Below are positions 5,618 to 6,109 of a stretch of 6,109 nt of DNA, in pieces. The stretch's first letter is position 1; each line of letters begins with the position of its first letter. Source of the stretch: JALTID01 sp027004335 [NCBI: bacterium]. Its GTDB lineage: Bacteria > JALSQH01. The stretch is taken from positions 1 through 6,109 of the forward strand of contig JALTID010000093.1 in the NCBI GenBank assembly GCA_027004335.1, read 5' to 3'. The notes below the pieces were generated by a model. The model saw only the letters and a list, made by a program, of their open reading frames with translations, searched no databases and was not told the origin of the DNA. The translations under genes were made by a program, and so were the position numbers.

Positions 5618-6109
5618 TGGTGGTAAGCTTACGAAATCCCGATGAGGTAACAAGCACCATATCTTCAAGTCTAACCCCACCTGTGCCAGGAAGATAGATA
5701 CCAGGTTCAATGGTAAAAATCATGCCTTCTTTTAAAACATCTTTATTAAAAGGGGAGATAAAAGGATATTCATGGATCTCAATTCCTACACCATGACCTA
5801 ATGAATGATTAAAAAATTTTCCATACCCCTTTTGAGAAATATAATCTCTTGCAATCTTATCAAGATCAGAAGCTTTAACTCCTGGCCGAATTTTTTCCAT
5901 AGCAAAGAACGAAGCATCTTTAACTATTTGATATATATTAGAAAGTTCATCTATTCTCCCGTTAATAATTGTAACAGTTTGATCTGAATTATAATTATCA
6001 ACAATTACCCCCCAATCAATGAGGACAACATCATTTTGAAAATTAATATCTTCAGGAACCGCATGTGGTTTAGCACTATTTTTTCCATAGGCAACAATGG
6101 TTTCAAAAG
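5607..6109 (-). CDS. M24 metallopeptidase (Xaa-Pro aminopeptidase/dipeptidase family), C-terminal 166 codons, cut by the window edge
   Basis: Cytoplasmic two-metal peptidase that removes or cleaves residues next to proline in peptides. The fragment enters at the right edge in frame with FETIVAYGKNSAKPHA, the family's conserved lead-in to the active site. In fragment numbering all five metal ligands are present: Asp31 and Asp42 (DWG...SD, 11 apart as in E. coli PepP), His105 (SLGHGVG), Glu134 (IEPGIY) and Glu148 (VRLED). His112 in IHEYP is also conserved. The usual SDxTRT is SDQTVT here, a small deviation. The N-terminal creatinase-like domain lies outside the window, so PepP, PepQ and YpdF types cannot be separated. 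An internal ATG at 5900 is not the real start, because the frame upstream encodes the Asp ligands. The stop is a TAG at 5607-5609, 53 bp before efp. Confidence 0.95.
   Translation of the reverse strand, partial: FETIVAYGKNSAKPHAVPEDINFQNDVVLIDWGVIVDNYNSDQTVTIINGRIDELSNIYQIVKDASFFAMEKIRPGVKASDLDKIARDYISQKGYGKFFNHSLGHGVGIEIHEYPFISPFNKDVLKEGMIFTIEPGIYLPGTGGVRLEDMVLVTSSGFRKLTTIDK

Noticed and set aside
5607-5900. A separate 97-residue protein starting at the internal ATG at 5900
   Set aside because: The frame is open to the right window edge and upstream codons encode the conserved lead-in and both Asp metal ligands, so this is the end of a longer gene.
5805-5987. Short plus-strand open frame opposite the peptidase gene
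   Set aside because: The opposite strand encodes the M24 active site without interruption.

Overview
The window is a gene-dense bacterial segment, AT-rich by eye, with five genes all on the minus strand. The gaps between them are 13 to 53 bp and each start has a clear purine-rich Shine-Dalgarno sequence. In transcription order (right to left) they are: the 3' part of an M24-family metallopeptidase (Xaa-Pro aminopeptidase/dipeptidase type), efp (translation elongation factor P), a 751-residue TPR protein with acidic linkers, a 627-residue ExeA/GspA-like P-loop ATPase with a very long acidic tail, and the 5' part of a thiolase. The two end genes are cut by the window edges. No RNA gene, mobile element, CRISPR array or convincing terminator was seen, and no stretch over 300 bp lacks a gene.

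The right end (4993-6109) is housekeeping. An M24 peptidase gene next to efp is a common bacterial arrangement (for example yqhT-efp in Bacillus subtilis). A good sigma70-like promoter candidate sits at the end of the peptidase gene, so efp and the genes after it may have their own transcript. The left end (1-776) is an ordinary FadA/AcaB-type thiolase.

The unusual part is the middle (822-4974): the TPR protein and the ATPase, 13 bp apart and very probably co-expressed. The ATPase has an N-terminus like the secretion/pilus ATPases ExeA, GspA and MshM. Its core is shortened, its sensor-2 motif is altered and no arginine finger is visible. The peptidoglycan-binding or membrane part seen in ExeA-type proteins is replaced by about 390 residues of Glu-rich, almost aromatic-free, presumably disordered tail. 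This tail carries nine copies of a ten-residue amphipathic motif, roughly [DE]-[ILV]-[DE]-x-L-L-x-x-[LIM]-E. The motif resembles the EIDALL element at the N-terminus of the flagellar switch protein FliM, which docks CheY. The TPR partner also alternates helical-repeat blocks with acidic linkers. I infer a cytoplasmic scaffold pair (helical-repeat adaptor plus multivalent ATPase), possibly linked to envelope or motility machinery or to signalling. Nothing in the window proves the function.

The organism cannot be named. AT-rich Lys/Glu-rich coding, strong Shine-Dalgarno sites, an ExeA-type ATPase and TPR proteins with acidic linkers would fit a Gram-negative lineage near Deltaproteobacteria/Desulfobacterota, Nitrospirae or related candidate phyla; this is a weak inference.
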